A stretch of DNA of 53,598 bases, from the NCBI GenBank assembly GCA_021772615.1, contig JAJFLQ010000052.1:1-53598 (forward strand), given 5' to 3'. This document shows, piece after piece, positions 16,941 to 25,566 of this stretch (positions are counted from its first letter, which is position 1; every line of letters starts with the position of its first letter). Both the position numbers and the translations under genes were made by a program. The notes beneath the pieces were generated by a model. That model saw only the letters and a list, made by a program, of their open reading frames with translations, was not told where the DNA came from and ran no database searches. The DNA comes from Verrucomicrobiota bacterium (GTDB lineage Bacteria > Verrucomicrobiota > Lentisphaeria > JABSQK01 > JAJFLO01).

Positions 16941-19403
16941 TCAACGCCGCGCGTGGGATTCCAACGTGTCGAAGATCGGTTTGTTCTCTTCCCGATTTCT
17001 GAACGAGGCCAGTGCGGCTGGGTACCGTTCCGAGAGTTCGTTGTACGTATTCCCGGCATCATCGGTACGGTCCTGCAACAAAAAGATTTCCATCGCCAGA
17101 AGCATGGCTTCGGGCGTATATCTGGGGTCATCAAACAATACGAACACGCTGATTGCGAAGGGCAGTGCTTCGGCATACGCCTTGTTCTTGACGTGCAATC
17201 TGGCAATGCCGAGTCGCGTACGTGCCTTGGCGGCGACATTTTCGAAATTCAGCTCCAGGGCTTCTTTGTAGATCAGTAACGCCTCATCGGATCGTCCCTG
17301 GAGTGCCAGGGTTTCACCCAGAAGCGACAAGGCGTTGCCCCGTTTCTCGGGCATGTCGTGCGATGTGTTTTTTGCCTGCAGCAACCACTCCACCGCCTCG
17401 TCATATTTGCCCTTGGTCAGATGCATGTGACCAAGTCCGATGAGACCCGATACCTGGTACCCGGTATCGCTGTGTTCGCGCAGGATGGAGAAACAGCGTG
17501 TGGCGGCGTCGTACTTGTTCAATGCGATATATCGCCGGCCGAAAACCTCAAGCAACGCCGGATCCAGACTGGCACGATCGAATTCGGTGTCGGCCAATAG
17601 TTTCGGCAGCAGCGCAAGGGCATCTTTCTCTTCATGCGCCGCCCACAGCGCATAGACCAGGTGAAGTTGTGCGGTTGCGCGTCCAGCCGCATTGGTACGG
17701 TCCAGACAGGCGCGCAGATCGGTGATCGCCTCAGTGTAGCGTTCCAGATTGTAGTGCAACACGCCGCGCAGCCGCAATGCCTCGGCGGTGTGATCGGCGT
17801 CGGGAAAATCGCGAAGTAGCTCATCGAGCACCGCGATGCCGGCAGGATAATCCTGCTTCAGCGTATGAATCTCGGCAATCTTGAAGAGTGCGGTCGCCCT
17901 TTGATCCGGCGTCGGCGTCGACTCGGTAACGGCAAGGAAATCAGGCAACGCGGCAGCGGGATCACCGCGCGCCATCTCACATTCTGCTGCACGCAGAAAA
18001 AGGGCTGCCCGCCGATCCGGCGTCGCCTTTTCTGCAAGCTGCCGATAATAAGCCGCGGCCTCCTCGGAATCGCCGTCGCGACGGGACAAATCGGCCAGAA
18101 TCCGGACGGCATCTTCTGCATGTTGCCAGTCCTCTCCCTGTTGCTCAAGGAGTCGGCGGAATACCTTTCGCGCCTCCCCTGTCTGGTTCAGTTCGATCAG
18201 ACACTGTCCGCGGATGAAATCAACATGAGGGGCAAGCTCGGAGCCGAGATGCGTAGCGACGAACGTCTCCGATCGCTTTAGACATGCGTCATAGCGGTTC
18301 AACACATACAGACATTCGATCGCCTCGTAGTCGGCCTGCAGCCGCACTGCCGGTGTGCAGTCGCCCCCCAGAGCCGCGTCGAACGCAGCCAGGGCCTGCT
18401 CATGCCTGTCCATGGCCTTGAGGTTCAAACCGTCGACGTACCGGAGCGCTGCTACCGGCTCTGCAGCACGAAACCGCGGCGACCGCAGGAGGGTGTCGAG
18501 TTCGGCGTGATTGCCGGCTTGATACAGCGACCAGCACAGACTCTCTGCGGCTTTCTTGAAAAAGCGTCCGTCTGGAAACTCTTCGACGATCCGGGTGTAA
18601 TAGGCTCCAGCGTCGGCGTAGTGTGATTGCGTGTAGGCGAGATTCGCGGCTTGCACCAGTGATTCCTCCAGGACTGCCTTCGGTACGCCGCCGTCTGCCA
18701 GGAGCGATTCGAAGTATCGGCGTGCTGCATTGGGGCGGTCCAGTTTTCGGTGCAGGTATCCCAGCGTGAGCCGGGCATAGACCCGGTAGTCGAACGACGG
18801 CTCCAGTGGTTTCGCCGCCAGCGGCGCCAGGTACCTGAGTGCCGTCTTTACATCGTCCTGCTTAAATGCGATGTCGCCAAGGTAGTAGTCGATGGCCTCA
18901 AGAACAGGCGGCGGCACACTGCCGTTCTTTCGTGCCGCCAGCAGGAGGGCTACGGCCTCGTCAAGCTTATCTTGCTTCAGCAGAATGCGGGCAGCGCCGA
19001 TCGCGGCTTCGTGGCCGATATCGTGTGTGGGATAGGTTCGTCGCAGCCGCTCAAAGACAGCGACCGCATCGTCGTGGCGTCCGAGGCCTTGCAGGGACCG
19101 GGCCCAGTTGTAACATGCCATCGGTGCATGCTCGGATGTGGGCGCGTTGTCGACCAGTTTCTTGTACTCGGCGACCGCAAGGTCGAGGTAGCCTCTGCTG
19201 CGCAGGCCTTCAGCGAACTGATATTGTTCCGCGATCCGCGCATCCGGTCGGTCGGCTTCGGTGTCGGCCGGCGCTGTCGCCGGCCCTGTCGCAGTCGGCG
19301 CGCCGACTGCTGTGACGGCCGTTACGACACCAAGAAGTGTCCGGCAAGCCGCCGTGCACAGATTCAGGCGCATCCGCGACGGGGTCTGTTCACGATATCT
19401 CAT
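16941..19403 (-). CDS. Large secreted TPR protein of Exb operon 1
   Basis: An 820-residue protein with a signal peptide (MRLNLCTAACRTLLGVVTAV from an internal ATG at 19373, or ten residues longer from 19403), then TPR units almost to the C-terminus. Clear repeats include APMACYNWARSLQGLGRHDD, LFLRAAECEMARGDPAAALP, LGHMHLTKGKYDEAVEWLLQ and ALSLLGETLALQGRSDEALL. TPR arrays are protein-binding scaffolds; periplasmic ones next to ExbB/ExbD may link the proton channel to the outer envelope, in place of TonB or TolA. It follows exbD by 29 bases. The ligand is unknown. Confidence 0.82.
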   Translation of the reverse strand: MRYREQTPSRMRLNLCTAACRTLLGVVTAVTAVGAPTATGPATAPADTEADRPDARIAEQYQFAEGLRSRGYLDLAVAEYKKLVDNAPTSEHAPMACYNWARSLQGLGRHDDAVAVFERLRRTYPTHDIGHEAAIGAARILLKQDKLDEAVALLLAARKNGSVPPPVLEAIDYYLGDIAFKQDDVKTALRYLAPLAAKPLEPSFDYRVYARLTLGYLHRKLDRPNAARRYFESLLADGGVPKAVLEESLVQAANLAYTQSHYADAGAYYTRIVEEFPDGRFFKKAAESLCWSLYQAGNHAELDTLLRSPRFRAAEPVAALRYVDGLNLKAMDRHEQALAAFDAALGGDCTPAVRLQADYEAIECLYVLNRYDACLKRSETFVATHLGSELAPHVDFIRGQCLIELNQTGEARKVFRRLLEQQGEDWQHAEDAVRILADLSRRDGDSEEAAAYYRQLAEKATPDRRAALFLRAAECEMARGDPAAALPDFLAVTESTPTPDQRATALFKIAEIHTLKQDYPAGIAVLDELLRDFPDADHTAEALRLRGVLHYNLERYTEAITDLRACLDRTNAAGRATAQLHLVYALWAAHEEKDALALLPKLLADTEFDRASLDPALLEVFGRRYIALNKYDAATRCFSILREHSDTGYQVSGLIGLGHMHLTKGKYDEAVEWLLQAKNTSHDMPEKRGNALSLLGETLALQGRSDEALLIYKEALELNFENVAAKARTRLGIARLHVKNKAYAEALPFAISVFVLFDDPRYTPEAMLLAMEIFLLQDRTDDAGNTYNELSERYPAALASFRNREENKPIFDTLESHARR

Positions 19404-19432
19404 TTTTATTGTCCGCGGAACGGTGAGTCAGC

Positions 19433-19858
19433 CTAAGGCGTGGCCGGCGTATTCGGGAGCGTGGCGAATGATATGTTCCAGATATCGACCTGGCGGCACA
19501 GGTCGAGGATGCCGATCACCGCCTCGTAGTCGGTGCTGCGGTCGGCGCGGATGATGACAGGCTGGCCCTTAAAGGTCTTACCGATCTGTGAAAGAAGATC
19601 ACGCAGACGTTCGCGATCCATCTCGATCGAGTTTATGAATACGCGACCCTGCTCGTCGAGGTTAATGATAATCTCGCCGGCGCCGCGTGGACTTTGCGTG
19701 CCCGTATCTGTCGTTGGCACCGTGATGCCAATCTTCGTTTCCCACTGCGCATAAATCGTAGCGACCATGAAGAAGATGAGCAACAGAAACACAATGTCGA
19801 TCATCGGCGCCATCTGGAAACCGGGGCTTTCCGACCGAAAATCCTTGCGAAAATTCAT
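19433..19858 (-). CDS. ExbD/TolR-family biopolymer transport protein (operon 1)
   Basis: A 141-residue ExbD/TolR protein: short cytoplasmic N-terminus, one transmembrane helix (MAPMIDIVFLLLIFFMVATI) with the conserved proton-path aspartate D21, then a periplasmic domain ending PVIIRADRSTDYEAVIGILD. It couples proton flow through ExbB to movement of a periplasmic partner. Start at 19858 is chosen because the ATG lies two bases after the exbB stop and gives the usual N-terminus; the longer frame to 19915 runs inside exbB. Confidence 0.9.
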   Translation of the reverse strand: MNFRKDFRSESPGFQMAPMIDIVFLLLIFFMVATIYAQWETKIGITVPTTDTGTQSPRGAGEIIINLDEQGRVFINSIEMDRERLRDLLSQIGKTFKGQPVIIRADRSTDYEAVIGILDLCRQVDIWNISFATLPNTPATP

Positions 19859-19860
19859 GA

Positions 19861-20586
19861 CTACTCCGCTGCTGACTTCCGGTTGAAAATGAAGCGGTGC
19901 AGTATCGTATTGCATTCCTCCTCAAGGCGCGTTACCAGCCGGTTCACGTGCCCGCGAAAATAGGAGTAGAACAGCATCGCTGCGATGCCGATAATCAGGC
20001 CTCCGGCGGTTGTCACCAGCGCCTGGGATACACCGCTGGCCAGAGCGATAGGCTTGACCGTGCCAAAGTCTTCCTGCAGACCAACAAACGCCTGAATCAT
20101 GCCCAGCACCGTACCGAGGAGGCCCACCATTGGCGCGGCGACCGCGATGTCCATGAGATACTGAATCTTCTGCCACAGTGCATTTGACTGTCGGCTGCCT
20201 TCATCCTCGATCACGTCGCGGACGGCGATATACTCGGCATTCGGGTTTTCCATCATCAGCCGTGCTGCCGACCCGATAATCGAAGCGCCGGACGATTTGT
20301 CATCGCGGCATGCCTGATATAGCGCCTCGACGTCGCGAATCTCCGCAATACTCTCTGCGGCCTGTCGAAATGCTTTGGGCATCAAGACATTGAGTCTGAG
20401 GGTGAAGAAGAAGTAAATCACCATAAATGTCCCGAACAGCGACAATAGACCCAGCACCCCCATTGGCCAGCCGCCATCGGTCAGCACCTTTGTGAACGGC
20501 ACCGTTGATGTCGGCTCCTGGCCGAGCGCGCTAAGTCCCGTCAGGGTTGGGAGCACTAGCAGATAAAACCTGTAAGTAAACGTCAT
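19861..20586 (-). CDS. ExbB/TolQ/MotA-family proton channel (operon 1)
   Basis: About 241 residues with a signal-like N-terminal hydrophobic segment (YRFYLLVLPTLTGLSALGQ), a first membrane helix (GVLGLLSLFGTFMVIYFFF), a cytoplasmic loop, and the two signature helices APMVGLLGTVLGMIQAFVGL and VTTAGGLIIGIAAMLFYSYF. This is the standard ExbB/TolQ layout plus the extra N-terminal segment common in PVC bacteria. ATG at 20586 has AGAGAG six bases upstream; ATG 20589 is the alternative. It opens the operon exbB-exbD-TPR-Cys-rich protein. Confidence 0.9.
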   Translation of the reverse strand: MTFTYRFYLLVLPTLTGLSALGQEPTSTVPFTKVLTDGGWPMGVLGLLSLFGTFMVIYFFFTLRLNVLMPKAFRQAAESIAEIRDVEALYQACRDDKSSGASIIGSAARLMMENPNAEYIAVRDVIEDEGSRQSNALWQKIQYLMDIAVAAPMVGLLGTVLGMIQAFVGLQEDFGTVKPIALASGVSQALVTTAGGLIIGIAAMLFYSYFRGHVNRLVTRLEEECNTILHRFIFNRKSAAE

Positions 20587-20825
20587 CATAATCTCTCTGT
20601 CGATTGGAGTGGCAGGACACAGTGGAGGTTCCACAATGCTAAATTAAGTCAGTATATCGGAGCAGGGTTAAACCCTATCGCTGTGACGATGGATAACAAG
20701 CGGCCCCCGAATATTTTATTGTTCGCCCCGGCGCCTTGACTTGTGGTGGCGCATTTATACGTTACGACGTTGTAACGTTTGTCACGTTGACCCGTACTTG
20801 CCCCATGTTTTCGGAAGGGAGGACC

Positions 20826-21467
20826 ATGAGAATGAGATTTCGTCGGCCACGTCATAATCTCAGCATGCATGCGCTGGCTGCATTCACCGTTGTGGCATGC
20901 ACATCCTGCGAGACATTCCGGTCGGCAGAATTTCGGGCGGACACACGTACCTACCACAATTATATCGACAACTATACCTTTATTGTCCCTGATGGTTTCG
21001 AATTCGTCGACAAGCACACGCTCCACGATAAGCTGCAGGGTATCGGCAACGCCGAGCATGTACTGCGGAAAACGGAGCACAATACCATTCTTGCGATTAG
21101 TCGTAAACCGATGACTGCCGGCATGCAAGGCTACCTGAAAAAATTAAATATGTCGGTCGATGAAACCGGTGAAACACCCAAATTCAGCGACGATTTCGCC
21201 CGCCTGTACGAACGCCAGAACGGTCGATTCCTGAAGACATATGAAAACTTCCTCATCTTCAAACGCGATCCCTTGCCGAACAGTGCCGTTGACGTATACA
21301 ACGCGCACCAACCCTATCACGTGTCGCACGGGGACCGTGAATCTACGCTGTTCTCGGTTTTGATGGTCTGTGAATCGTATCCGACATCGGTCCTTGATTT
21401 GCACAAATTTCTCTATGATATCCACCTGAGCGCGTATACGAACGACGAGCGCGTGGTGAACAAGTAG
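20826..21467 (+). CDS. Hypothetical lipoprotein
   Basis: A 213-residue protein starting at ATG 20826 behind a strong GGGAGG site. A basic N-terminus and hydrophobic stretch end in AAFTVVACTSC, so C25 is a likely lipidation site (C28 the alternative). The mature part (NYTFIVPDGFEFVDKHTLHD, LQGIGNAEHVLRKTEHNTIL) has no motif I know. It is transcribed away from the exbB operon with a 239-base shared upstream region. Envelope-associated by prediction; function unknown. Confidence 0.7.
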   Translation: MRMRFRRPRHNLSMHALAAFTVVACTSCETFRSAEFRADTRTYHNYIDNYTFIVPDGFEFVDKHTLHDKLQGIGNAEHVLRKTEHNTILAISRKPMTAGMQGYLKKLNMSVDETGETPKFSDDFARLYERQNGRFLKTYENFLIFKRDPLPNSAVDVYNAHQPYHVSHGDRESTLFSVLMVCESYPTSVLDLHKFLYDIHLSAYTNDERVVNK

Positions 21468-21596
21468 TACAACGCCGCTGCCGGGCGCGCGCACCGTCGA
21501 TCGCGCGACTGCAACTTCGCCGGAACAGGCTAAAGACCAACCGGCCGATCAGACCGCCGAGCATCCGTGGCGTCTGCCGCCGCTTTCGACACGGCG

Positions 21597-22388
21597 TTAT
21601 CCTCGGGCGACCGCCAGGACATCGACAACTGCTGCATCGGCGCGACGCAGCGCGCGGGTGCAGGCTTCGAGCGTCGAGCCCGTGGTAATGACGTCATCAA
21701 TCAGCAGGATCGATCGGCCCGTCACTGCGGCGCCGTTGCGAATGGCGAATGCGTCGCGCAGGTTCTTGCGGCGCTGCCGTTTCTTCAACCCTGTCTGCGC
21801 GGATGTCCAGCGTCGACGCTTCAGGGCGTCGCAGACCGGAATGCCGCTGACACGGCTCAACTGCCGGGCCAGCAACGCCGTCTGGTTATATCCCCGCCGC
21901 ATGCGCTTGAACCAGTGTAACGGCACCGGCACCAGCCAATCGTAGCCGGTCGCACATCCGCCCGCATGCTGCTGCAAGACCGTGGCCGCTTCACGGGCCA
22001 GCACCGGGCTCAAGGCAACGTCGCCGCTGTATTTGAGCCGGTGGATAAGCCGTCGCGCAAGGCCGTCGAAGTGAAACACAGCGAAGGCCCGACCCCACGG
22101 CCGCGGATGTTCCGTACACTCGCTGCAGACGTCGAGAATACCGTCGATCGCACCACCGCAACCACGGCACGAGGGCGGGCGGGTATAGGTGAGTTGCGAT
22201 CGGCATGCGTCACACATCGTCGTGCCGAAACACGGCGGTCGGCGGCGGCATAGCGGACAAATGTGAGGAAAAACGATCTCACGCAAACTTTCGATGAAGC
22301 CAGGACCGCGGGCGCCTGCCACGCTGTGTCCCACTAAATCGCTGTCTGTTGATTCTATCATCTTCGTTTCGCGCCGTGGTTTGCGCAT
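21597..22388 (-). CDS. comF: ComF family amidophosphoribosyltransferase-like protein
   Basis: A 263-residue ComF protein. The N-terminal zinc ribbon has CxxC pairs (HICPLCRRRPPCFGTTMCDA, then SCRGCGGAIDGILDVCSEC). The PRTase domain has KYSGDVALSPVLA, the block VPVPLHWFKRMRRGYNQTAL and the PRPP-binding loop ILLIDDVITTGST. ComF proteins support DNA uptake in competent bacteria, though many carriers are not known to be competent, so the role here is uncertain. The annotated ATG overlaps the divergent murG ATG by three bases (CATG at 22386-22389); a second ATG at 22361 would give a cleaner divergent promoter gap. Confidence 0.88.
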   Translation of the reverse strand: MRKPRRETKMIESTDSDLVGHSVAGARGPGFIESLREIVFPHICPLCRRRPPCFGTTMCDACRSQLTYTRPPSCRGCGGAIDGILDVCSECTEHPRPWGRAFAVFHFDGLARRLIHRLKYSGDVALSPVLAREAATVLQQHAGGCATGYDWLVPVPLHWFKRMRRGYNQTALLARQLSRVSGIPVCDALKRRRWTSAQTGLKKRQRRKNLRDAFAIRNGAAVTGRSILLIDDVITTGSTLEACTRALRRADAAVVDVLAVARG

Positions 22389-23616
22389 GGATCACGAGTA
22401 TAGTTCCGACGTGGGGCCGAGATCTACCCACGATCGCAGCGACAAACCAAAACAGGCCGCCAGAGTGAATACCGCACCGACCGACGACACACCGCTCACC
22501 GTTGCAATCGCCTGCGGCGGTACCGGCGGGCATTTTTACCCGGGCCTTACGATCGCTCGCGAGCTTCGCCGCCGTGGCGGGCAGGCAGTCTTGTTCATTG
22601 CCGGCAAACACATTGACGACCAAGTCGCCATTGCACGTGCGGACGACATCGCGGCCGTGCCCGCCAAAGCTGTTCGCATCCCGGCGCAGCGTTTACGACT
22701 GCCGTTGTTCGCCTTTCAATTCGCGTTCTGCATCCACACAAACAGGTCCATGATGCGCCGCCGTCACATAGACACAGTACTGGGCATGGGTAGCTTTGCC
22801 AGCGCCCCGATTGTCCTCGCCGGAGAGTCCTTGCGGTTGCCAACATTCGTACACGAAGGAAACGCTGTTCTGGGGCGCGCCAACCGGCTGCTCTCACGCC
22901 GCGCGCGAGCCACGCTTACGTCGTTTCCACATGTGCATCGTGCCTCGGGAGCTGCCTGCATTCGCGTCACCGGTATGCCGATACGTGAAGCGATCGTCGA
23001 TGCCGGCAACACCACCGTCACCGCCGCCCGACGTTCGTCGATCTGCCGCGACCTGCAGCTGGACCCGGACCAGCCGATCCTGCTGGTATTTGGCGGCAGC
23101 CAGGGCGCGCAATTCATCAATACCGTTATGCGCGAGATGATGTCGGATCATGCCGCAGATCTGCCGCGATTTCAATTCATCCACATCACCGGCCAGTCCG
23201 AGAACACCACGTTGTCCGAGCTTTATCAATCCCATGGTGTGCGGCATGTCGTCTTGCAGAACGACCCGAAGATCGAAGCGCTGTATATGGTAGCGGATTT
23301 CGTCATTTGCCGTAGCGGCGCTTCGACGTTGTTCGAACTGGCGCATATGGGGAAACCCGCGTTGTTCATTCCCTATCCGGCAGCAACGGACAATCATCAG
23401 GTACGCAATGCCGAATACCTGGTATCCCACAACGCAGCATATCTTGTGGAAGAACGTGATTGCACACCGGCCGGCCTTCAGGAGATTATCCTGCGCTGGC
23501 TTGAACACCCTGAAGCAGCACGGAATGTTGGCCGGGCGGCCAAAGCGCTCGCCTTGCCGAACGCGACCGGTGCCATTGTTGATATACTGGTAGACGCTGT
23601 TCGAAAAGGGGTATGA
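22387..23616 (+). CDS. murG: MurG: undecaprenyl-PP-MurNAc-pentapeptide GlcNAc transferase
   Basis: Lipid II synthase of peptidoglycan assembly: adds GlcNAc from UDP-GlcNAc to lipid I on the inner face of the membrane. GT-B fold motifs are all present: GGTGGHFYPGLTIA (N-terminal G-loop), MGSFASAPIVLA, HEGNAVLGRANRLL, GGSQGAQFIN and RSGASTLFELAHMGKPALFI with PYPAATDNHQ. The ATG at 22387 leaves about 38 residues before the first motif, longer than usual, so a later GTG at about 22465 (VNTAPTDD) is possible. The gene is not in a dcw cluster here: it stands alone, divergent from comF, with a large hairpin after its stop. Confidence 0.92.
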   Translation: MDHEYSSDVGPRSTHDRSDKPKQAARVNTAPTDDTPLTVAIACGGTGGHFYPGLTIARELRRRGGQAVLFIAGKHIDDQVAIARADDIAAVPAKAVRIPAQRLRLPLFAFQFAFCIHTNRSMMRRRHIDTVLGMGSFASAPIVLAGESLRLPTFVHEGNAVLGRANRLLSRRARATLTSFPHVHRASGAACIRVTGMPIREAIVDAGNTTVTAARRSSICRDLQLDPDQPILLVFGGSQGAQFINTVMREMMSDHAADLPRFQFIHITGQSENTTLSELYQSHGVRHVVLQNDPKIEALYMVADFVICRSGASTLFELAHMGKPALFIPYPAATDNHQVRNAEYLVSHNAAYLVEERDCTPAGLQEIILRWLEHPEAARNVGRAAKALALPNATGAIVDILVDAVRKGV

Positions 23617-23641
23617 AAAGCACATCTAGCCTGGATAATTC

Positions 23642-23698
23642 ACACAACCTCGTCGCGAGGCTGCTTAGCGTGCTTCAGGTCAATGAGCAGCAGAGGTT
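23642..23698 (+). terminator. Large two-part hairpin after murG
   Basis: ACAACCTC (23642-23649) pairs with GAGGTTGT (23691-23698), and inside it GCTGCT (23658-23663) pairs with AGCAGC (23684-23689). It starts 25 bases after the murG stop. There is no U-run, so it may be a transcript-stabilising structure or a repeat rather than a classical terminator. Confidence 0.4.
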
Positions 23699-23750
23699 GT
23701 ATGAATTTTTCAGGTTAGAGTTGTGACAACCGTCGCACCGCGTCGTAACT

Positions 23751-23836
23751 GTTGGAGTTCGCGCTTCATGGCGCTATCCCATCGCGTAGTTCTCGGCAGA
23801 CCGTGAAACCCACGATAAATCGTGAACTCCAACGAA
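23751..23836. repeat. Palindromic REP-like repeat, copy 1
   Basis: Inverted arms GTTGGAGTTCGCGCTT and CGTGAACTCCAAC enclose about 55 bases, including GTGAAACCCACGATAAATCG. In reverse orientation it aligns with the element at 35314-35400 (GTTGGAGTTC.C..TTTA, then GTGGGTTTCACG.TC), so it belongs to the same family. It lies between murG and a secreted-protein gene. Confidence 0.65.
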
Positions 23837-23848
23837 TGCGACACCAAA

Positions 23849-25285
23849 ATGATTAACGGAATTCGCAGCACTGCAGTCGCGACGGTAGGTTTCTCGATGA
23901 CAGCCTGTTGCCTATACCGATTCGCCGCGATCACCTCTATTGCCTTGAGCGTGCCGCTTGTTGTATTTGCGGACGACACCGTAATCGTGGACAATTTTGA
24001 TGGTACCGGACTGCGCGGCGGGCTCGCGATCTTCGGTAACGGCAGCGGCACGATCACAGCAGGCACGTGGCGGTCGGCGCCGGCGTCGTTCGCGCTCAAA
24101 ACCGCCGGTGAAGGTTGGGGATGCGTGGCCGTAAAGACGATAACCGGCGGACTGGATACCCGGCCCTACACCGCGTTGACTGCCGGACTGAAGGCGTCGC
24201 CCGACACGGCCGTCGCCCGCGTCGTTTTCAAGCTCATCTGCGGTGACGGCAGTGAGTGGCGGTCACGGGAGCCGTACAGATTCGAATCGGCAACAGTACG
24301 CGACGCGTGGCGCGACTACACGGTGTCGCTTGATAAAGATGCATTCGTGTGGGACGGTGGCAGATCGCTGGCGGACGGCGGTGTATTCGATCCCGGGAAT
24401 GTGACCCGGATAGCCGTGGCACTGTACGCTGAAGCTGCGCCCGCACACGTATTCATTGACGATATTTCGCTGTTGCGGTCGCGTACCGCCGATGTTGCCG
24501 CTGTACGGGATCACACGCCGCCGCCATTCGCCGGTGTGATCGACGATTTTGATTCGCCGCTGCGCTACGCGGAATCGAAACGTAACGATGTCCGTCATGG
24601 CGATCAGCCCGATGGCGGTCGTACCGGCCTGGATGGGGACACCGGCGAAGGCGGCGATGGGGATGTGGTCAACGATGCCGGCTTACTGATCTTGTCGTGG
24701 AAACAGCCGAATATGCGTTGGGTCAGCGTGCTGGACGAACGCGGCGCCGACATTTCGGAGAACCGTTATGTGGTGCTACGCATGCGCCGGACCGAGGTGA
24801 GCGCCGGGCTACGTGTCGAACTGACAACAGTGTTGAATGCGTACGAATGCGCGCTGGATGCATATATTCTCAGCAGCGAAATGGCCACTGTGAACGTGCC
24901 TTTGGCTGCATTTGGGGTCGATCCGGAAAAGGACCGTATTGTGGCATTTGCGCTCTTGTCCGGCGGTGTGCCCGGTCGGGTCGAGATCGATCAGATAGCG
25001 TTGTCGCCGTATCCGGCACCGAATGTTATCGATCTGACCTTCCCCGGCGGGACGTCAATGGAAAGCGGGACATCGAACGACGTAGACATTCGCCTGCTGG
25101 ACGCGGCCGGCAGGTTGCTGACTGATTTTACCGGCTATATCGAGGCGCGTGTGACCAACGGTTTTATTGCACCCGACCGGTATACCGGGTTTGAGAACGG
25201 CCGATTGAAAACCCGTTTTACAGTTGTCGGATCCGGCGTGCAGGAACTCATCTTCACGGAACCCATGAGCGGGGTAACCGACTAG
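23849..25285 (+). CDS. Secreted protein with two carbohydrate-binding-like domains
   Basis: About 478 residues with a long signal segment (LYRFAAITSIALSVPLVVFA, cleaved about at ADD). Two halves each open with a VDNFDG / IDDFDS motif and end with a VFIDDISLL / VEIDQIALS strand, the pattern of galactose-binding-like jelly-roll domains seen in CBM11-type and related modules. A Gly/Asp-rich linker lies between them. The C-terminal 90 residues (LTFPGGTSMESGTSNDVDIR) look like an Ig/invasin-like strand domain that ends abruptly at SGVTD, so the protein may be shortened. The start is uncertain: the open frame begins at a GTG (23822) inside a palindromic repeat, ATG 23849 is used here, and ATG 23897 is also possible. 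Confidence 0.6.
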   Translation: MINGIRSTAVATVGFSMTACCLYRFAAITSIALSVPLVVFADDTVIVDNFDGTGLRGGLAIFGNGSGTITAGTWRSAPASFALKTAGEGWGCVAVKTITGGLDTRPYTALTAGLKASPDTAVARVVFKLICGDGSEWRSREPYRFESATVRDAWRDYTVSLDKDAFVWDGGRSLADGGVFDPGNVTRIAVALYAEAAPAHVFIDDISLLRSRTADVAAVRDHTPPPFAGVIDDFDSPLRYAESKRNDVRHGDQPDGGRTGLDGDTGEGGDGDVVNDAGLLILSWKQPNMRWVSVLDERGADISENRYVVLRMRRTEVSAGLRVELTTVLNAYECALDAYILSSEMATVNVPLAAFGVDPEKDRIVAFALLSGGVPGRVEIDQIALSPYPAPNVIDLTFPGGTSMESGTSNDVDIRLLDAAGRLLTDFTGYIEARVTNGFIAPDRYTGFENGRLKTRFTVVGSGVQELIFTEPMSGVTD

Positions 25286-25566
25286 TATTTCGTTTCGAAA
25301 GTTTTGGAACGAAATAATGGTAAATTAGAATTTGCTGATATTTTTTCTGGACACGCCTATTTTGGCCACATGAGATGTCGAACCGTCCATCCAGGAGTGT
25401 GAAAATTTCGCGGGTCTTTCAATTCTTGATAATTCACTTTTCCCGGTGTGTGCCCCCGGCTCATGATTTCGACGGTAAATTGTTGAATAAGCTCGGATTT
25501 AACGTCGGGACGTCGCGCGACAATCCTGTTATTGTCCCTGAGGCCGACCTTAAACATGCTGGCGTG

